37,193 bases of DNA from assembly GCA_964588285.1 (NCBI GenBank), contig CAZPNX010000024.1, positions 1 through 37,193 on the forward strand, read 5' to 3'. The notes beneath the pieces were generated by a model. The model was not told the DNA's origin. It did no database searches and worked only from the letters and a program-made list of their open reading frames with translations. Position numbers and translations under genes: made by a program. The stretch comes from CAZPNX01 sp964588285. Its GTDB lineage: Bacteria > Edwardsbacteria > AC1 > EtOH8. Shown here piece by piece: positions 1-8,390 of this stretch. Position 1 is the first letter of the stretch. Each line of letters begins with the position of its first letter.

Positions 1-62
1 GCGTAAGGCGTTAAAACACCCATGGCTCCCTCCAGATGTAAAAAATCATCGAAGTTCTCAGA

Positions 63-323
63 ATGGGTTATCTGTTGAAAAGAATCTCAACCCGCCGAAT
101 AGCGCTTTTCGATTCCTCCGGGCAAACCCTTATAGGCTTGATGCTGCTGCCCTTGGAAAGCGAGACCGCGCAGTCATTTTCGCATGGCTACGGCCCTCTT
201 CACTACAGGAAAGAATGCCTCAATATCGGCGAGTTCCCCGAATTGTCGCACGTGGAATATTTCATTATCGAGCATCTGACGGAAGCGGAAAAGCAAACCG
301 TGCTAAGTCAGTGCCCACCGTAG
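63..323 (+). CDS. Small hypothetical protein, 86 aa
   Basis: I do not recognise this protein. An in-frame stop at 39-41 makes the ATG at 63 the only reasonable start. No Shine-Dalgarno sequence is visible ahead of it. The product has a basic N-terminus (KRISTRR), a short hydrophobic stretch (LIGLMLLPL) around residue 25, no signal peptide and one Cys near each of residues 52 and 84. A weak hairpin with a short T run (398-415) lies downstream and could end its transcript. It may be real or a chance ORF near the window edge. Confidence 0.3.
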   Translation: MGYLLKRISTRRIALFDSSGQTLIGLMLLPLESETAQSFSHGYGPLHYRKECLNIGEFPELSHVEYFIIEHLTEAEKQTVLSQCPP

Positions 324-397
324 CCTACACGGACTGTGGCCATGGCCGTCCGGCCTTCTGATGCTTATCGGCTTTAACTTCGCTTGGATAAGATAAC

Positions 398-415
398 AGC
401 GCTAAAAGCGCTTTT
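398..415 (+). terminator. Weak hairpin terminator after the 63-323 ORF
   Basis: AGCGC / GCGCT arms around a TAAAA loop are followed by TTT. The stem is only 5 bp, so support is modest. Confidence 0.35.
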
Positions 416-459
416 CAGATCATCGCTGACCGAAGACAGGCCAGAGGATTAAGGTGGCG

Positions 460-488
460 AAAAGCCCTGCCTTGTGGCAGGGCTTTTA
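460..488. terminator. Bidirectional rho-independent terminator
   Basis: A 12-bp perfect stem (AAAAGCCCTGCC, loop TTGT, GGCAGGGCTTTT) has A and T runs on both sides. It lies just past the stop of the minus-strand Nudix gene and closes that operon. It could also serve transcripts arriving from the left. Confidence 0.8.
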
Positions 489-507
489 TAGCTAATCTGA
501 TAGCCTC

Positions 508-891
508 TTATGCCATATTGGCCAGCTCCCGGGCGATGGGAATATCCGCCGGGGAGAGATCGAAGCTTAACAATTCAGACAGCGGCACCCACTCGGCCAA
601 ATCGTGGTCGGTCAGCTTGAAATCCAACGACTCCAGCTCGGCCTGCACCGCAACCAACATGATAGCACCGTCGGCATAGCGGTACTCGTTCCTGGCCACC
701 ACCGGCCCGGCCTTGGCCCTAACTCCCAGCTCCTCGAGTATCTCCCTCTCCAGCGCCTGCTGCGGCGTTTCGCCCGCCCTGACGGTCCCTCCGGGGAACT
801 CCCAAAGACCCTGGTTGCTCTCCCCGGGCTTGCGGCGGGACAGCAGGACGCGCCTTCTCCTGATCACTATGGCCGCCACTACGGTCTTCAT
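508..891 (-). CDS. mutT: Nudix hydrolase, MutT-like (8-oxo-dGTP pyrophosphatase type)
   Basis: A 127-residue single-domain Nudix protein. The full Nudix box GX5EX7REUXEEXGU runs from Gly35 to Val57 (GTVRAGE, then REILEELGV), with the metal-binding Glu pair intact. The N-terminal strand (MKTVVAAIVIRRRRVLL) and the LWEFPGG segment just before the box are typical of MutT and related NTP pyrophosphatases that remove oxidised nucleotides. The length matches MutT (about 130 aa). Family knowledge supports nucleotide sanitation, but other Nudix substrates cannot be excluded from sequence. The gene starts 5 nt after the stop of the M28 peptidase gene, so the two are probably cotranscribed, ending at the 460-488 hairpin. 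Confidence 0.85.
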   Translation of the reverse strand: MKTVVAAIVIRRRRVLLSRRKPGESNQGLWEFPGGTVRAGETPQQALEREILEELGVRAKAGPVVARNEYRYADGAIMLVAVQAELESLDFKLTDHDLAEWVPLSELLSFDLSPADIPIARELANMA

Positions 892-896
892 TTAAT

Positions 897-1850
897 TCAA
901 ATAGGGCCGGAAAGCACATATTCGGCCAGCCCGGCCACCACGCTCGCCATTTTTGCGTAATCCAGGGTCTCCGGAGTATCGCCGGCTTCGTGGTAGTTGG
1001 GGTTGCGGAAGAAGGCGGTGTCGGTGATCATCACCGCCTTGTAGCCCGCTTTCCAGAAGTTACGGTGGTCCGAGAAGCCCAGCCCGGGCAGTTTCCTGGG
1101 GCCGGCCAGGGTTCGGCAGGGTAGGCGCTTATTGAGCGCCTTCCGTATCGGGCGCAGGAACTTTCTACCACCGAAGTCGCTCACCGCCGCGATGAAGTTG
1201 CCGCGCGACGGGTAGAAAGGCTTCAGAAGGGAAGAGGGATAGCGCTGGGAGCTCTTTTCCTCGGTGTAGTAGCCTATCATTTCCAGGCAGAGCATCAGCC
1301 TGACGTCGGCCGACTGGTCCCTTAGGGACTTGGCGTGGATCCAGCTTCCCATCAGCTCGGTGCCGAAGTAGGGAGGCTCCTCGTTGGCATAGAAGGCGAA
1401 GACGACCTGGAGATCCAGTGAATCCCTATGCCGGTTGACCATCCGGGCCAGCTCCAGAAGACCGGCCACGGCCGAGGCGTTGTCGTCCGCCCCGGGCGTG
1501 TTGCCGCAGACATCGTAGTGGGCGCCTATTACCAGGATGCGGCGGTGCTGGGGGTTGACCACGGCCAGAACATTGGCGAAGCTGTCTCCGCCGGCTGCGA
1601 AACATTGTCTTTCCGGTTTCAGGTCCATGCCGGCCAGCTTCTGCTCGATGTAGTCCCGGGCCTTTTCGAGGGAGCCCGGGTTCTGGCTGCTGCGCGGTGG
1701 GTCCAGCGCGGACAGGTATTTGACATGGGCACGCAGTGAGTCGGAAGAGGCGGAGAGATCCATTGAAGGCATTGTCAGTTCTTTTTTGGCAATATATAGC
1801 ACGGAGAGGGCTAAAAAAACGCAAGTGTTCAGGTTCTTCATGGTATTCAT
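897..1850 (-). CDS. Secreted M28-family zinc peptidase (aminopeptidase-like)
   Basis: A zinc metallopeptidase of family M28. With the start taken at 1850 the protein has 317 residues. The di-zinc ligands are visible: His111 and Asp113 in GAHYDV, Asp122/123 in GADDNAS, Glu157/158 in ANEEPP, Glu190 in LEMIGY and His287 in NYHEAGDT. The N-terminus (MNTMKNLNTCVFLALSVLYIA) is a signal peptide or membrane anchor, so it acts outside the cytoplasm. A longer ORF opens at 1892, but that codon lies inside the predicted promoter (1871-1899). The real start is therefore 1850 or the second ATG at 1841; neither has a clear Shine-Dalgarno sequence. Members include aminopeptidases and glutaminyl cyclases; the exact substrate is unknown. 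It is upstream of and cotranscribed with the Nudix gene. Confidence 0.85.
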   Translation of the reverse strand: MNTMKNLNTCVFLALSVLYIAKKELTMPSMDLSASSDSLRAHVKYLSALDPPRSSQNPGSLEKARDYIEQKLAGMDLKPERQCFAAGGDSFANVLAVVNPQHRRILVIGAHYDVCGNTPGADDNASAVAGLLELARMVNRHRDSLDLQVVFAFYANEEPPYFGTELMGSWIHAKSLRDQSADVRLMLCLEMIGYYTEEKSSQRYPSSLLKPFYPSRGNFIAAVSDFGGRKFLRPIRKALNKRLPCRTLAGPRKLPGLGFSDHRNFWKAGYKAVMITDTAFFRNPNYHEAGDTPETLDYAKMASVVAGLAEYVLSGPI

Positions 1851-1870
1851 GGCCGGCGGGTGTTGCCGTA

Positions 1871-1899
1871 AGTATAATTCTAAAACAGTCAAAATACAA
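1871..1899 (-). promoter_or_regulatory. Predicted sigma70 promoter for M28 peptidase-mutT
   Basis: Read on the minus strand: TTGTAT (1899-1894), 17-nt spacer, TATACT (1876-1871). The expected start of transcription is near 1864, just ahead of the 1850 and 1841 start codons. Confidence 0.6.
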
Positions 1900-1949
1900 C
1901 TCTTTTCATAAGGAAGGGCCTCGTTAAGAACGGTCCTGCAGCCACCCCC

Positions 1950-1978
1950 TTGAAAAGGCGGTAAAACCGGGGTATATT
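1950..1978 (+). promoter_or_regulatory. Predicted sigma70 promoter for msrAB
   Basis: TTGAAA (1950-1955), 17-nt spacer, TATATT (1973-1978). The predicted transcript would start near 1985, almost on top of the AGGAGG at 1984-1989, which gives a very short leader. Confidence 0.5.
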
Positions 1979-1997
1979 GTATCAGGAGGATGACGAT

Positions 1998-3062
1998 ATG
2001 AAAACGACGGCATCACTGCTGATGGTGTTGCTGGCAGCCGGGATGTGCCCGGCAGCCGAGAAAGGAGTTCCCAAAACGATGTCCAACCACCGACAGGCCT
2101 ATTTCGCCGGAGGGTGTTTCTGGTGCCTGGAGCACCCCTTCGATTCGATTCCCGGGGTAACCGAGGTCATGCCGGGCTACGGCGGAGGAAAGACCAAAAA
2201 CCCGACCTACCAGGAAGTCTGCTCGGGCAAGACCGGGCATTACGAGATGGTGCGGGTGACCTACGATCCGTCCCAGATCTCCTATCGGCAGTTGCTGGAG
2301 GTTTTCTGGCGCCAGATCGATCCCACCGACGACGGCGGCCAGTTTGCCGACCGCGGCAGCCGGTACCGGACGGCCGTCTTTTACCAGGATAACGCCGAGA
2401 GGGATCAGGCCCAAGGCTCAAAGAAGGCGCTGGAGCGGTCCGGGAAATTCTCCCAGCCCATCGCTGTAAAATTACTCCCCTTTAGCAATTTCTATCCGGC
2501 CGAGGAATACCATCGGCAATACTACCGGAACTGTCCGGCCCAGTACCAGCGCTACCGGACCTTTTCGGGACGGGCCGATTACCTGCGCAGAACATGGGAG
2601 GATGATAAAATGCCCTTAAAATACGCCAAGCCCGACAAAAAGGAACTCAAGAAGCGGCTCAACCCCGTCCAGTACCGAGTAACCCAGGAGAACGCCACCG
2701 AGCCGCCGTTCGCCAACGAGTATTGGAACGAAAAACGCGACGGCATCTACGTGGACGTCACCACCGGGCAGCCGCTGTTCTCCTCCCGCGACAAGTTCGA
2801 CTCGGGCTGCGGCTGGCCCAGCTTCACCCGGCCGCTGGATCCGTCGCTGGTCCAGGAGAAAAGCGACCGTTCGCACGGCATGGCCCGCACCGAGGTCAGG
2901 AGCAAGGCCGGTGACGCCCATCTGGGGCATGTCTTTACCGACGAGCCGAAGCCGACAGGATTGCGCTACTGCATCAACTCGGCCTCGCTGAGGTTCATCC
3001 CCAAGGAGGATATGGAGAGGGAAGGATACGGCGAATACCTCAAGCTTTTCGATAAACCGTAG
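1998..3062 (+). CDS. msrAB: Secreted peptide-methionine sulfoxide reductase MsrA-MsrB fusion
   Basis: A 354-residue bifunctional enzyme that reduces both epimers of methionine sulfoxide in proteins. The start is set at 1998 because AGGAGG (1984-1989) sits 8 nt upstream; an upstream in-frame ATG at 1977 precedes the SD. Residues 1-20 (MKTTASLLMVLLAAGMCPAA) are a signal peptide, so it repairs envelope proteins. The MsrA domain carries GCFWC (39-43, catalytic Cys40). The MsrB domain follows from about residue 205, with FDSGCGWPSF and the catalytic Cys325 in RYCINSASL. The two CxxC zinc pairs of many MsrBs are absent, so this is a zinc-free MsrB. The arrangement resembles the Msr part of Neisseria PilB without its thioredoxin domain. 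It is a single-gene unit ending at a strong terminator. Confidence 0.95.
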   Translation: MKTTASLLMVLLAAGMCPAAEKGVPKTMSNHRQAYFAGGCFWCLEHPFDSIPGVTEVMPGYGGGKTKNPTYQEVCSGKTGHYEMVRVTYDPSQISYRQLLEVFWRQIDPTDDGGQFADRGSRYRTAVFYQDNAERDQAQGSKKALERSGKFSQPIAVKLLPFSNFYPAEEYHRQYYRNCPAQYQRYRTFSGRADYLRRTWEDDKMPLKYAKPDKKELKKRLNPVQYRVTQENATEPPFANEYWNEKRDGIYVDVTTGQPLFSSRDKFDSGCGWPSFTRPLDPSLVQEKSDRSHGMARTEVRSKAGDAHLGHVFTDEPKPTGLRYCINSASLRFIPKEDMEREGYGEYLKLFDKP

Positions 3063-3083
3063 GGTCCAAAGATGGATTCAAGG

Positions 3084-3110
3084 GCGGGCTTGACGCAAGC
3101 CCGCTTTTTT
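3084..3110 (+). terminator. Rho-independent terminator of msrAB
   Basis: 9-bp perfect stem GCGGGCTTG / CAAGCCCGC with loop ACG, followed by TTTTTT. Confidence 0.9.
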
Positions 3111-3111
3111 A

Positions 3112-3140
3112 TTGACAAACGGCGCGGTATATCATAAGAT
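3112..3140 (+). promoter_or_regulatory. Sigma70 promoter for the C45 hydrolase-pyk unit
   Basis: Consensus TTGACA (3112-3117), 17-nt spacer, TAAGAT (3135-3140), placed immediately after the msrAB terminator. It drives the gene at 3169 and probably pyk. Confidence 0.8.
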
Positions 3141-3168
3141 TTCTACTAAAGGCTTATGGGGAGGGATA

Positions 3169-4713
3169 GTGAAAAGAATACTTATCTGTCTGCTGCTGTT
3201 TCCGGCCATGCTCTCCGGCCAGCATGTAACCATTGCCGACAGCGGCGCCTATTACCACGTGGTCTGCGATCTGGCTGCGGCTGGCTCGCACCACCAGATG
3301 GGCCTGGAGCTGGGTCAGCAGATAGCCGCGGCCGCGCCTGAGTTCGAAACCCTGGTCGACTCATACCTGGCCGAGCGTTCCGGAAGCAACTCCACATACA
3401 ATGCCTGGATTGCCCGGATGGGGGACATATGGCCACAGGTGCCCCAGGAGTTGCAGGACGAGATCGACGGCATGACCGAGGGAGTGGCCGCCGAGACGCT
3501 GAATGTTAGGGGCGACGGCAAGCTGTCCCGCGACGAGATAAGGGTTCTCAACCTTTTTCCTGACTGCGCCCGCACCAGCCAGTGCGCCGGATTAGTGGTC
3601 TTCGGGACCGGCTCGTTCAGCGGTCATCCCATGACCGCCAGGCTCTTGGACTGGCATTCCGGCAACCAGAACCAGCTGGGCCAGGTCCAGGCGGTGACCT
3701 TCATCCAAAACGGCAGCCGGTCTGTGTGCCTGGTGGGGCACCTGGGTTTCCTGGGGGCGGTGACGGGTTTCAACGATGACGGTCTTTTCGCGGGTATACT
3801 GGACTCGCCCACCGGCACCGCCTACACCTCGGCCGGGAAAAGATCCTATGCTATGGACATTAGACGGGCGCTGGAAACATTTGAGGATATGGACTCGGCC
3901 GCCGCATATCTTTCGGACACCACAAAGCACTATGCCTACAACCACCTGGTGCTGATGTCCGACAGAAGCCGGGGCGGAGTTCTGGAGAATAATTTCTCGG
4001 GCTCCGGGACCGATATGCATCGAGATCTCCGCCGGGATACTTCAAGCCTCAACCCGGGAATCGAGTGGGAATACGATGGAGCGGTGGCCGCGGTCAACTC
4101 CTTCGTCCTTTTGGGCAATCATGACAACCACACCGGATATCAGTTCAACACCGGACGCTGGTCCAGCTTCCGAAACCAGGTGGGATTGTGCGGCAGCGGG
4201 GTGGACTGGGAGGAGCTTAAGCTTATCGCCGGTTTCGACAACGGAAACGGGCCCGGCTACGAGTACACCGACATCTACAATGCCGGCAACCACCAGATCG
4301 TCTGTTTCCGGCCGGATTCCATGATACTCGAGGTTGCCTTCAAGCCAAAGTCCGGGACACTGCCCAACGATCCGGTTTTCCAGCGGGTGTCCTTAGCCTT
4401 TGACAGCGCTGCCGGCATCGCAGAAAGGCCGTATTCCCTGCCTCGGCCGGTGGGGCGAATTAGCCTGGTGGCCTATCCCAACCCATGCCGGGGACGGATA
4501 TGGATCAAGGCCGGGGGAATGGGGCACGGGCTTAGGCCGGCAGCAATATACGATGTTTCGGGAAGGCGAATGGCCTTTATTCACCCTCCGGCGGCGGCCG
4601 GCGGATCGATGTTGTTCGAGTATGACGCTGGAAACCTTTCTCCGGGGGTCTACTTTCTGGTCATGGGAGAAGGAGCCGCCAGGCAGGCGGTCAAAATAAT
4701 CAAAGCGGAGTAA
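3169..4713 (+). CDS. Secreted C45-type (acyl-coenzyme A:6-aminopenicillanic acid acyltransferase-like) hydrolase with C-terminal sorting domain
   Basis: A 514-residue exported Ntn-type hydrolase. I chose the GTG at 3169, preceded by GGGAGGG, because the longer frame from TTG at 3112 would use the promoter's own -35 box as start. Residues 1-17 (MKRILICLLLFPAMLSG) are a signal peptide. The candidate N-terminal nucleophile is Cys139 in SQCAGLVV, followed by the ARLLDW motif (Asp-Trp near 161) common in peptidase C45 / acyltransferase proteins, which mature by self-cleavage ahead of the Cys. The last ~70 residues contain YPNP, YDVSGRRM and LSPGVYFLVM, a FlgD-like / type IX type A sorting domain also seen at 21054 and 33605. 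The substrate is unknown; amide or N-acyl bonds are likely. pyk follows 7 nt after the stop. Confidence 0.75.
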   Translation: MKRILICLLLFPAMLSGQHVTIADSGAYYHVVCDLAAAGSHHQMGLELGQQIAAAAPEFETLVDSYLAERSGSNSTYNAWIARMGDIWPQVPQELQDEIDGMTEGVAAETLNVRGDGKLSRDEIRVLNLFPDCARTSQCAGLVVFGTGSFSGHPMTARLLDWHSGNQNQLGQVQAVTFIQNGSRSVCLVGHLGFLGAVTGFNDDGLFAGILDSPTGTAYTSAGKRSYAMDIRRALETFEDMDSAAAYLSDTTKHYAYNHLVLMSDRSRGGVLENNFSGSGTDMHRDLRRDTSSLNPGIEWEYDGAVAAVNSFVLLGNHDNHTGYQFNTGRWSSFRNQVGLCGSGVDWEELKLIAGFDNGNGPGYEYTDIYNAGNHQIVCFRPDSMILEVAFKPKSGTLPNDPVFQRVSLAFDSAAGIAERPYSLPRPVGRISLVAYPNPCRGRIWIKAGGMGHGLRPAAIYDVSGRRMAFIHPPAAAGGSMLFEYDAGNLSPGVYFLVMGEGAARQAVKIIKAE

Positions 4714-4720
4714 CCAAGAC

Positions 4721-6151
4721 GTGAAACTTCCGGATAATAAGACCAAGATCGTGGCCACCCTGGGCCCGGCTTCGGCCGACGAGAGGACCCTGTCTTCCAT
4801 GGCCCGGGCCGGCCTGAGCGTCGTCAGGCTCAACATGTCCCACGGCTCTTTGGAGAGCCATGCCCAGAATATCCGTTTGGTGCGCCGGGTGTCGGAAAGG
4901 CTGAAAAAGCCGCTGGCCATACTGATGGATCTTCCCGGGCCCAAGATACGATTGGGGAAACTTATTAAGGAGCCGGCCGTCCTCAAGCGGGGAGATGAGG
5001 TGGTCTTCACCACCAGGAGCCATGAGGCTGCCGAGGGGATTCTGCCGGTAGATTTTAAGCCGCTGTCCAAATGCGTCAAGCCGGACGGATACATCTACCT
5101 CAACGACGGCTTCATCCAGCTCAAGGTGATCTGGGTGCGCGGCCATCAGGTGAAATGCCGGGTGTTGGTGGGCGGGCAGACCCGTTCCCGCAAGGGCATG
5201 AACCTGCCCGGGGCCAGGGTGCTGTCCGATGCCGTCACTAAAGAGGATTTGAAATTCGTTGACTTTGGGCTGAAGCACGGGGTGAATATCTTCGGCGTCT
5301 CCTTCGTGGCCGACGCTGAGGACATCCGAAGGCTGAAGAGGTTCGCCGCCGGCCGGGGGAAGATGGTCTATACCGTGGCCAAGATAGAGCGTCCCGAGGC
5401 CGTGGCCAGGCTGGACGGGATCCTTGAAGAGACCGACGCGGTGATGGTGGCCCGGGGCGATCTGGGGGTGGAGATCCCCATCCACCAGGTGCCGGTGGTG
5501 CAAAAGGAGATAATAAGAAAGGCCAACATCGCCGGCCGGCCGGTGGTCACCGCCACCCAGATGCTGCTGTCCATGGTGGACAGCATCCGGCCCACCCGGG
5601 CCGAGGCCGCCGATGTGGCCAACGCCATCATGGACGGCACCGATGCGGTGATGCTGTCCGAGGAGACGGCGTTGGGAAAGTATCCGGTGAGGGCGGTGGC
5701 CATGATGGCCGCCATCGCCAAGAACGTTGAGGGCCACCGGGAACAGAGCCTCTCCGCCTCGGAGGTGGAGGAGGCCTTGCTTTCAGGCAAAGGCCCCGGA
5801 GGGCTGGCCGCAGAGGACGCGGTGTCGCTGGCCGCAGTGCAGCTGCAGGAATCGCTGGGGATCGGTTGCCTCCTGGCGCCGACCCGGACCGGAAGCACCC
5901 CCAGACGGATATCGCGCTTCAAGCCCAGGGCCTGGGTGCTGGGGTTTTCGGACGGTCCCGGCGTCAGGGAGTTCATGCAGTTCTCCTATGGCGTCCATCC
6001 GTCGGTCCTTCCCGGCCTGAAGCCGGGCGGTGTTCGGGCGATGATGAAAGAAGCGGTCGAGCTGAGGGCGGCCCAAAGCGGAGGGAAGATGCTATTGATT
6101 GAAGGATCATCCCAAGGGATGACCGATACCCTGAGGGTGATCGGGCCGTAA
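4721..6151 (+). CDS. pyk: Pyruvate kinase
   Basis: Catalyses phosphoenolpyruvate + ADP to pyruvate + ATP, the last step of glycolysis, in the cytoplasm. The 476-residue length is standard for bacterial enzymes without the extra C-terminal PEP-utiliser domain. Visible hallmarks are the N-terminal TKIVATLGPAS and LNMSHG, DLPGPKIRLG of the barrel, YTVAKIERPEAV with the catalytic Lys region, VARGDLGVEIP, and TATQMLLSMV with PTRAEAADVANAIMDGTDAVMLSEETA. The start is GTG; GGAG overlaps the stop of the preceding gene. The tight 7-nt spacing implies cotranscription with the secreted C45 hydrolase, an unusual partner with no obvious metabolic link. Confidence 0.97.
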   Translation: MKLPDNKTKIVATLGPASADERTLSSMARAGLSVVRLNMSHGSLESHAQNIRLVRRVSERLKKPLAILMDLPGPKIRLGKLIKEPAVLKRGDEVVFTTRSHEAAEGILPVDFKPLSKCVKPDGYIYLNDGFIQLKVIWVRGHQVKCRVLVGGQTRSRKGMNLPGARVLSDAVTKEDLKFVDFGLKHGVNIFGVSFVADAEDIRRLKRFAAGRGKMVYTVAKIERPEAVARLDGILEETDAVMVARGDLGVEIPIHQVPVVQKEIIRKANIAGRPVVTATQMLLSMVDSIRPTRAEAADVANAIMDGTDAVMLSEETALGKYPVRAVAMMAAIAKNVEGHREQSLSASEVEEALLSGKGPGGLAAEDAVSLAAVQLQESLGIGCLLAPTRTGSTPRRISRFKPRAWVLGFSDGPGVREFMQFSYGVHPSVLPGLKPGGVRAMMKEAVELRAAQSGGKMLLIEGSSQGMTDTLRVIGP

Positions 6152-6173
6152 TCTCAAAGGGGTTTATCCAAGA

Positions 6174-6206
6174 AGAGGCCGTGGGGATATTTCCCCACGG
6201 CCTCTC
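6174..6206. terminator. Bidirectional terminator between pyk and hcp
   Basis: 13-bp perfect stem (AGAGGCCGTGGGG / CCCCACGGCCTCT) with a 6-nt loop, between convergent genes. The T run is short, but the stem is strong. Confidence 0.75.
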
Positions 6207-6220
6207 TGTAATCGACGACG

Positions 6221-7870
6221 TCACTTCCCCGCCATCACCAGGGGCAGGTCCTGCTCCACCGTCGTCGTCGGTTGGATGTTGAACTTGTCCACCAGGATTT
6301 TGAGCACGTTGGGGGAGACGAAGGCCGGCAGGGTGGGGCCTAAGTGTATGTTCTTGATCCCCAGGGCCAGCAGGGACAGGAGGATCAACTCCGCCTTCTG
6401 CTCGTACCAGGCGATGTCGAACGACAGCGGCAGCTGGTTGACGTCCCCAAGGCCGAAGGCGTCTTTGAGGGCCAGGGCGATCTGAATCAGCGAGTAGCTG
6501 TCGTTGCATTGACCGGCGTCCAGCACTCTGGGGATGCCTCCTATATCTCCGAGGTCTAGATTATTGTACCGGTATTTGGCGCAGCCGGCGGTCAGGATCA
6601 CGGTATCCTTGGGCAGGGCTTTGGCGAACTCGGTGAAGTATTCCCGGGTCTTATGTCTGCCGTCGCAGCCGGCCATGACCACGAAGCGCTTGATGGCGCC
6701 GCTCTTTACCGCGGCGATCACCTTATCCGCCAGCCCCAGCACCTGGCTGCGGGCGAAGCCGATGGTGAGACTGCCGTCGGCGATTTTTTCGGGCGCCTTG
6801 CAGGTATTGGCCCTGGCGATCACGGCCGAAAAATCTTTAGGCTTGCCCGGTTCGCGGTCGGGGACATGGGCGACGCCAGGGTATCCCACTACGCCGGTGG
6901 TGAACAGCCGGTCCTTATACGAGTCTTTAGGCGGCACCAGACAGTTGGAGGTCATAACGATGGCGCCGTTGAATTTTTCGAACTCCTCGGGCTGGTGCCA
7001 CCAGGAGCTGCCGTAGTTGCCGCGCAGGTGGGGGAACTTCTTGAAAAAAGGATAAGCGTGTGCCGGTTGCATCTCACCGTGGGTGTAGACATCGACACCG
7101 GTGTCCTGGGTCTGCTCCAGGATGTCCCGCAGATCGGCCAGGTCGTGGCCGGAGACGAGTATCCCGGGACGCCCCCCCGGCGCCAGGCTCACCTGGGTGA
7201 TCTCGGGATGCCCGAAGCTTTCGGTGTTGGCCTTGTCTAAAAGCGCCATCACCTTGACTCCGGCGTAGCCAACCTGGAACACCCAATCGGTCAGCTGGTC
7301 GACGGTCAGCGACTCGTCCAGCGTGGCCGCAAGGGCCTGCTGGGTCAAGAGCACGACATCGTTGTCGCGGTATCCCAGGGCGGCGGCGTGGTGGACATAG
7401 GCGGCCATGCCCTTGAGGCCGTAGATCACTAAGTAGCGCAGGGTGCGGATATCCTCGTCTTTGTACGAAAGCACGCCCTCCTGGTAGCCCTTCTGGGCCA
7501 GGTCATCGACCGACCCCTGGCCGTCCCAGGTCGCGGCCTCAGGGAGATCCACGCCCAGCTTGCTCCCGAGCCTTTCCCTGATCCGATCGCGCAGCGCCAC
7601 CGCCTGTCGGATCTTTTTGACGAAATACTCTGGATTGAAGTTGACGTTGGTCAAGGTGGCGAACAGCACATCGTTGACTAACATGGCGGCCTCCGGGTCG
7701 CAGGCGCCGTTCTGGTCGGCCCGGACATTGACCCAGGCCAGGCCCTTGAGGGCATGGATGGCGGCATCCTGCAGGTTTGAGACCAGATCCGGCTTGCCGC
7801 AAACGCCCCGGCTCCCGGCGCATCCCTTGTTGCCGGCCGTCTCCTGGCACTGATAGCAGAACATGGACAT
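6221..7870 (-). CDS. hcp: Hybrid-cluster protein / hydroxylamine reductase
   Basis: A 549-residue Fe-S protein that carries the unusual 4Fe-2S-2O hybrid cluster. Family members reduce hydroxylamine or nitric oxide and are linked to nitrosative stress in anaerobes. The start at 7870 has AGGAG 7 nt upstream; an in-frame ATG at 7909 lies before the SD. The N-terminal Cys set is C5-x2-C8-x8-C17-x6-C24, close to the class I pattern of strict anaerobes that binds a [4Fe-4S] cluster. Hybrid-cluster ligands are recognisable in HGEMQPAHAYP, TSNCLVPP, TAGCAKYRY and DAGQCNDSY. It is the last gene of the Rrf2-led operon, 45 nt after the cupin gene, and rubredoxin and ferredoxin in the same operon are plausible electron donors. 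Confidence 0.95.
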   Translation of the reverse strand: MSMFCYQCQETAGNKGCAGSRGVCGKPDLVSNLQDAAIHALKGLAWVNVRADQNGACDPEAAMLVNDVLFATLTNVNFNPEYFVKKIRQAVALRDRIRERLGSKLGVDLPEAATWDGQGSVDDLAQKGYQEGVLSYKDEDIRTLRYLVIYGLKGMAAYVHHAAALGYRDNDVVLLTQQALAATLDESLTVDQLTDWVFQVGYAGVKVMALLDKANTESFGHPEITQVSLAPGGRPGILVSGHDLADLRDILEQTQDTGVDVYTHGEMQPAHAYPFFKKFPHLRGNYGSSWWHQPEEFEKFNGAIVMTSNCLVPPKDSYKDRLFTTGVVGYPGVAHVPDREPGKPKDFSAVIARANTCKAPEKIADGSLTIGFARSQVLGLADKVIAAVKSGAIKRFVVMAGCDGRHKTREYFTEFAKALPKDTVILTAGCAKYRYNNLDLGDIGGIPRVLDAGQCNDSYSLIQIALALKDAFGLGDVNQLPLSFDIAWYEQKAELILLSLLALGIKNIHLGPTLPAFVSPNVLKILVDKFNIQPTTTVEQDLPLVMAGK

Positions 7871-7915
7871 GTGGTATCTCCTTATATTGATTATGATCAG
7901 ATTATTCAAATATGC

Positions 7916-8293
7916 TCAGCTCTTTATCATGGTCAACAGCATTTTGAAACGGGTCAGAGCCTGAAGCTGGTGGGGGCGGTTGGCCGGCATGATCATCATC
8001 TGGCCCCTGGAGAGCCGAAACGGTTTGCCGGAGATAATGATCTCAACCGCTCCCTCCAGCACCTGCACCAGGGCATCGTAGGGTGCGGTATGCTCCGACA
8101 GTCCCTTGCCCTTATCGAAGGCGAAGACGGTGACCGTACCGCCTTTTTGACGGATCACCTCACGACTGACGATGTTATTCTTCTGGTAAGCCACGATTCG
8201 GATTGTCGTCTCCACCAGCGGCTTGCTTGCTGATGAAGTAATGTTTTTGAGGGCTGCGGCTTTCTTGGCCGAGCACTTGGGGCAACCTTTCAT
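7916..8293 (-). CDS. Small cupin-domain protein
   Basis: A 125-residue single-cupin protein. The core is visible in SEHTAPYDALVQVLEG (first cupin motif, with one His and no clear second His) and GQMMIMPANRPHQL (second motif with a metal-type His). The N-terminus begins MKGCPKC, a CxxC pair that could bind a metal, ahead of a lysine-rich stretch. AGGAG lies 7 nt before the ATG. Similar cupins occur beside hcp and rubredoxin in anaerobes, so a role in redox or nitrosative stress is a context-based inference; no reaction can be assigned. Confidence 0.75.
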   Translation of the reverse strand: MKGCPKCSAKKAAALKNITSSASKPLVETTIRIVAYQKNNIVSREVIRQKGGTVTVFAFDKGKGLSEHTAPYDALVQVLEGAVEIIISGKPFRLSRGQMMIMPANRPHQLQALTRFKMLLTMIKS

Positions 8294-8322
8294 GATTTGT
8301 CTCCTGTTTAAAGCACGAAGAT

Positions 8323-8375
8323 ACCAAGACCATAAAGAGCTTAAAGCAATATCGAAAATACCTCTGTGTCTTGGT
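8323..8375. repeat. Inverted repeat between rubredoxin and cupin genes
   Basis: ACCAAGAC (8323-8330) pairs with GTCTTGGT (8368-8375) across a 37-nt AT-rich centre. It lies in the 97-nt gap between rubredoxin and cupin. It could be an RNA-processing or partial stop signal inside the operon, or a remnant dispersed element. Confidence 0.45.
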
Positions 8376-8390
8376 GCCGCGGCGGCAAAA

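Noticed and set aside
3112..3168. TTG at 3112 as the start of the C45 hydrolase
   Set aside because: That TTG is the -35 box of a consensus promoter, and the GTG at 3169 has an SD and begins a proper signal peptide.
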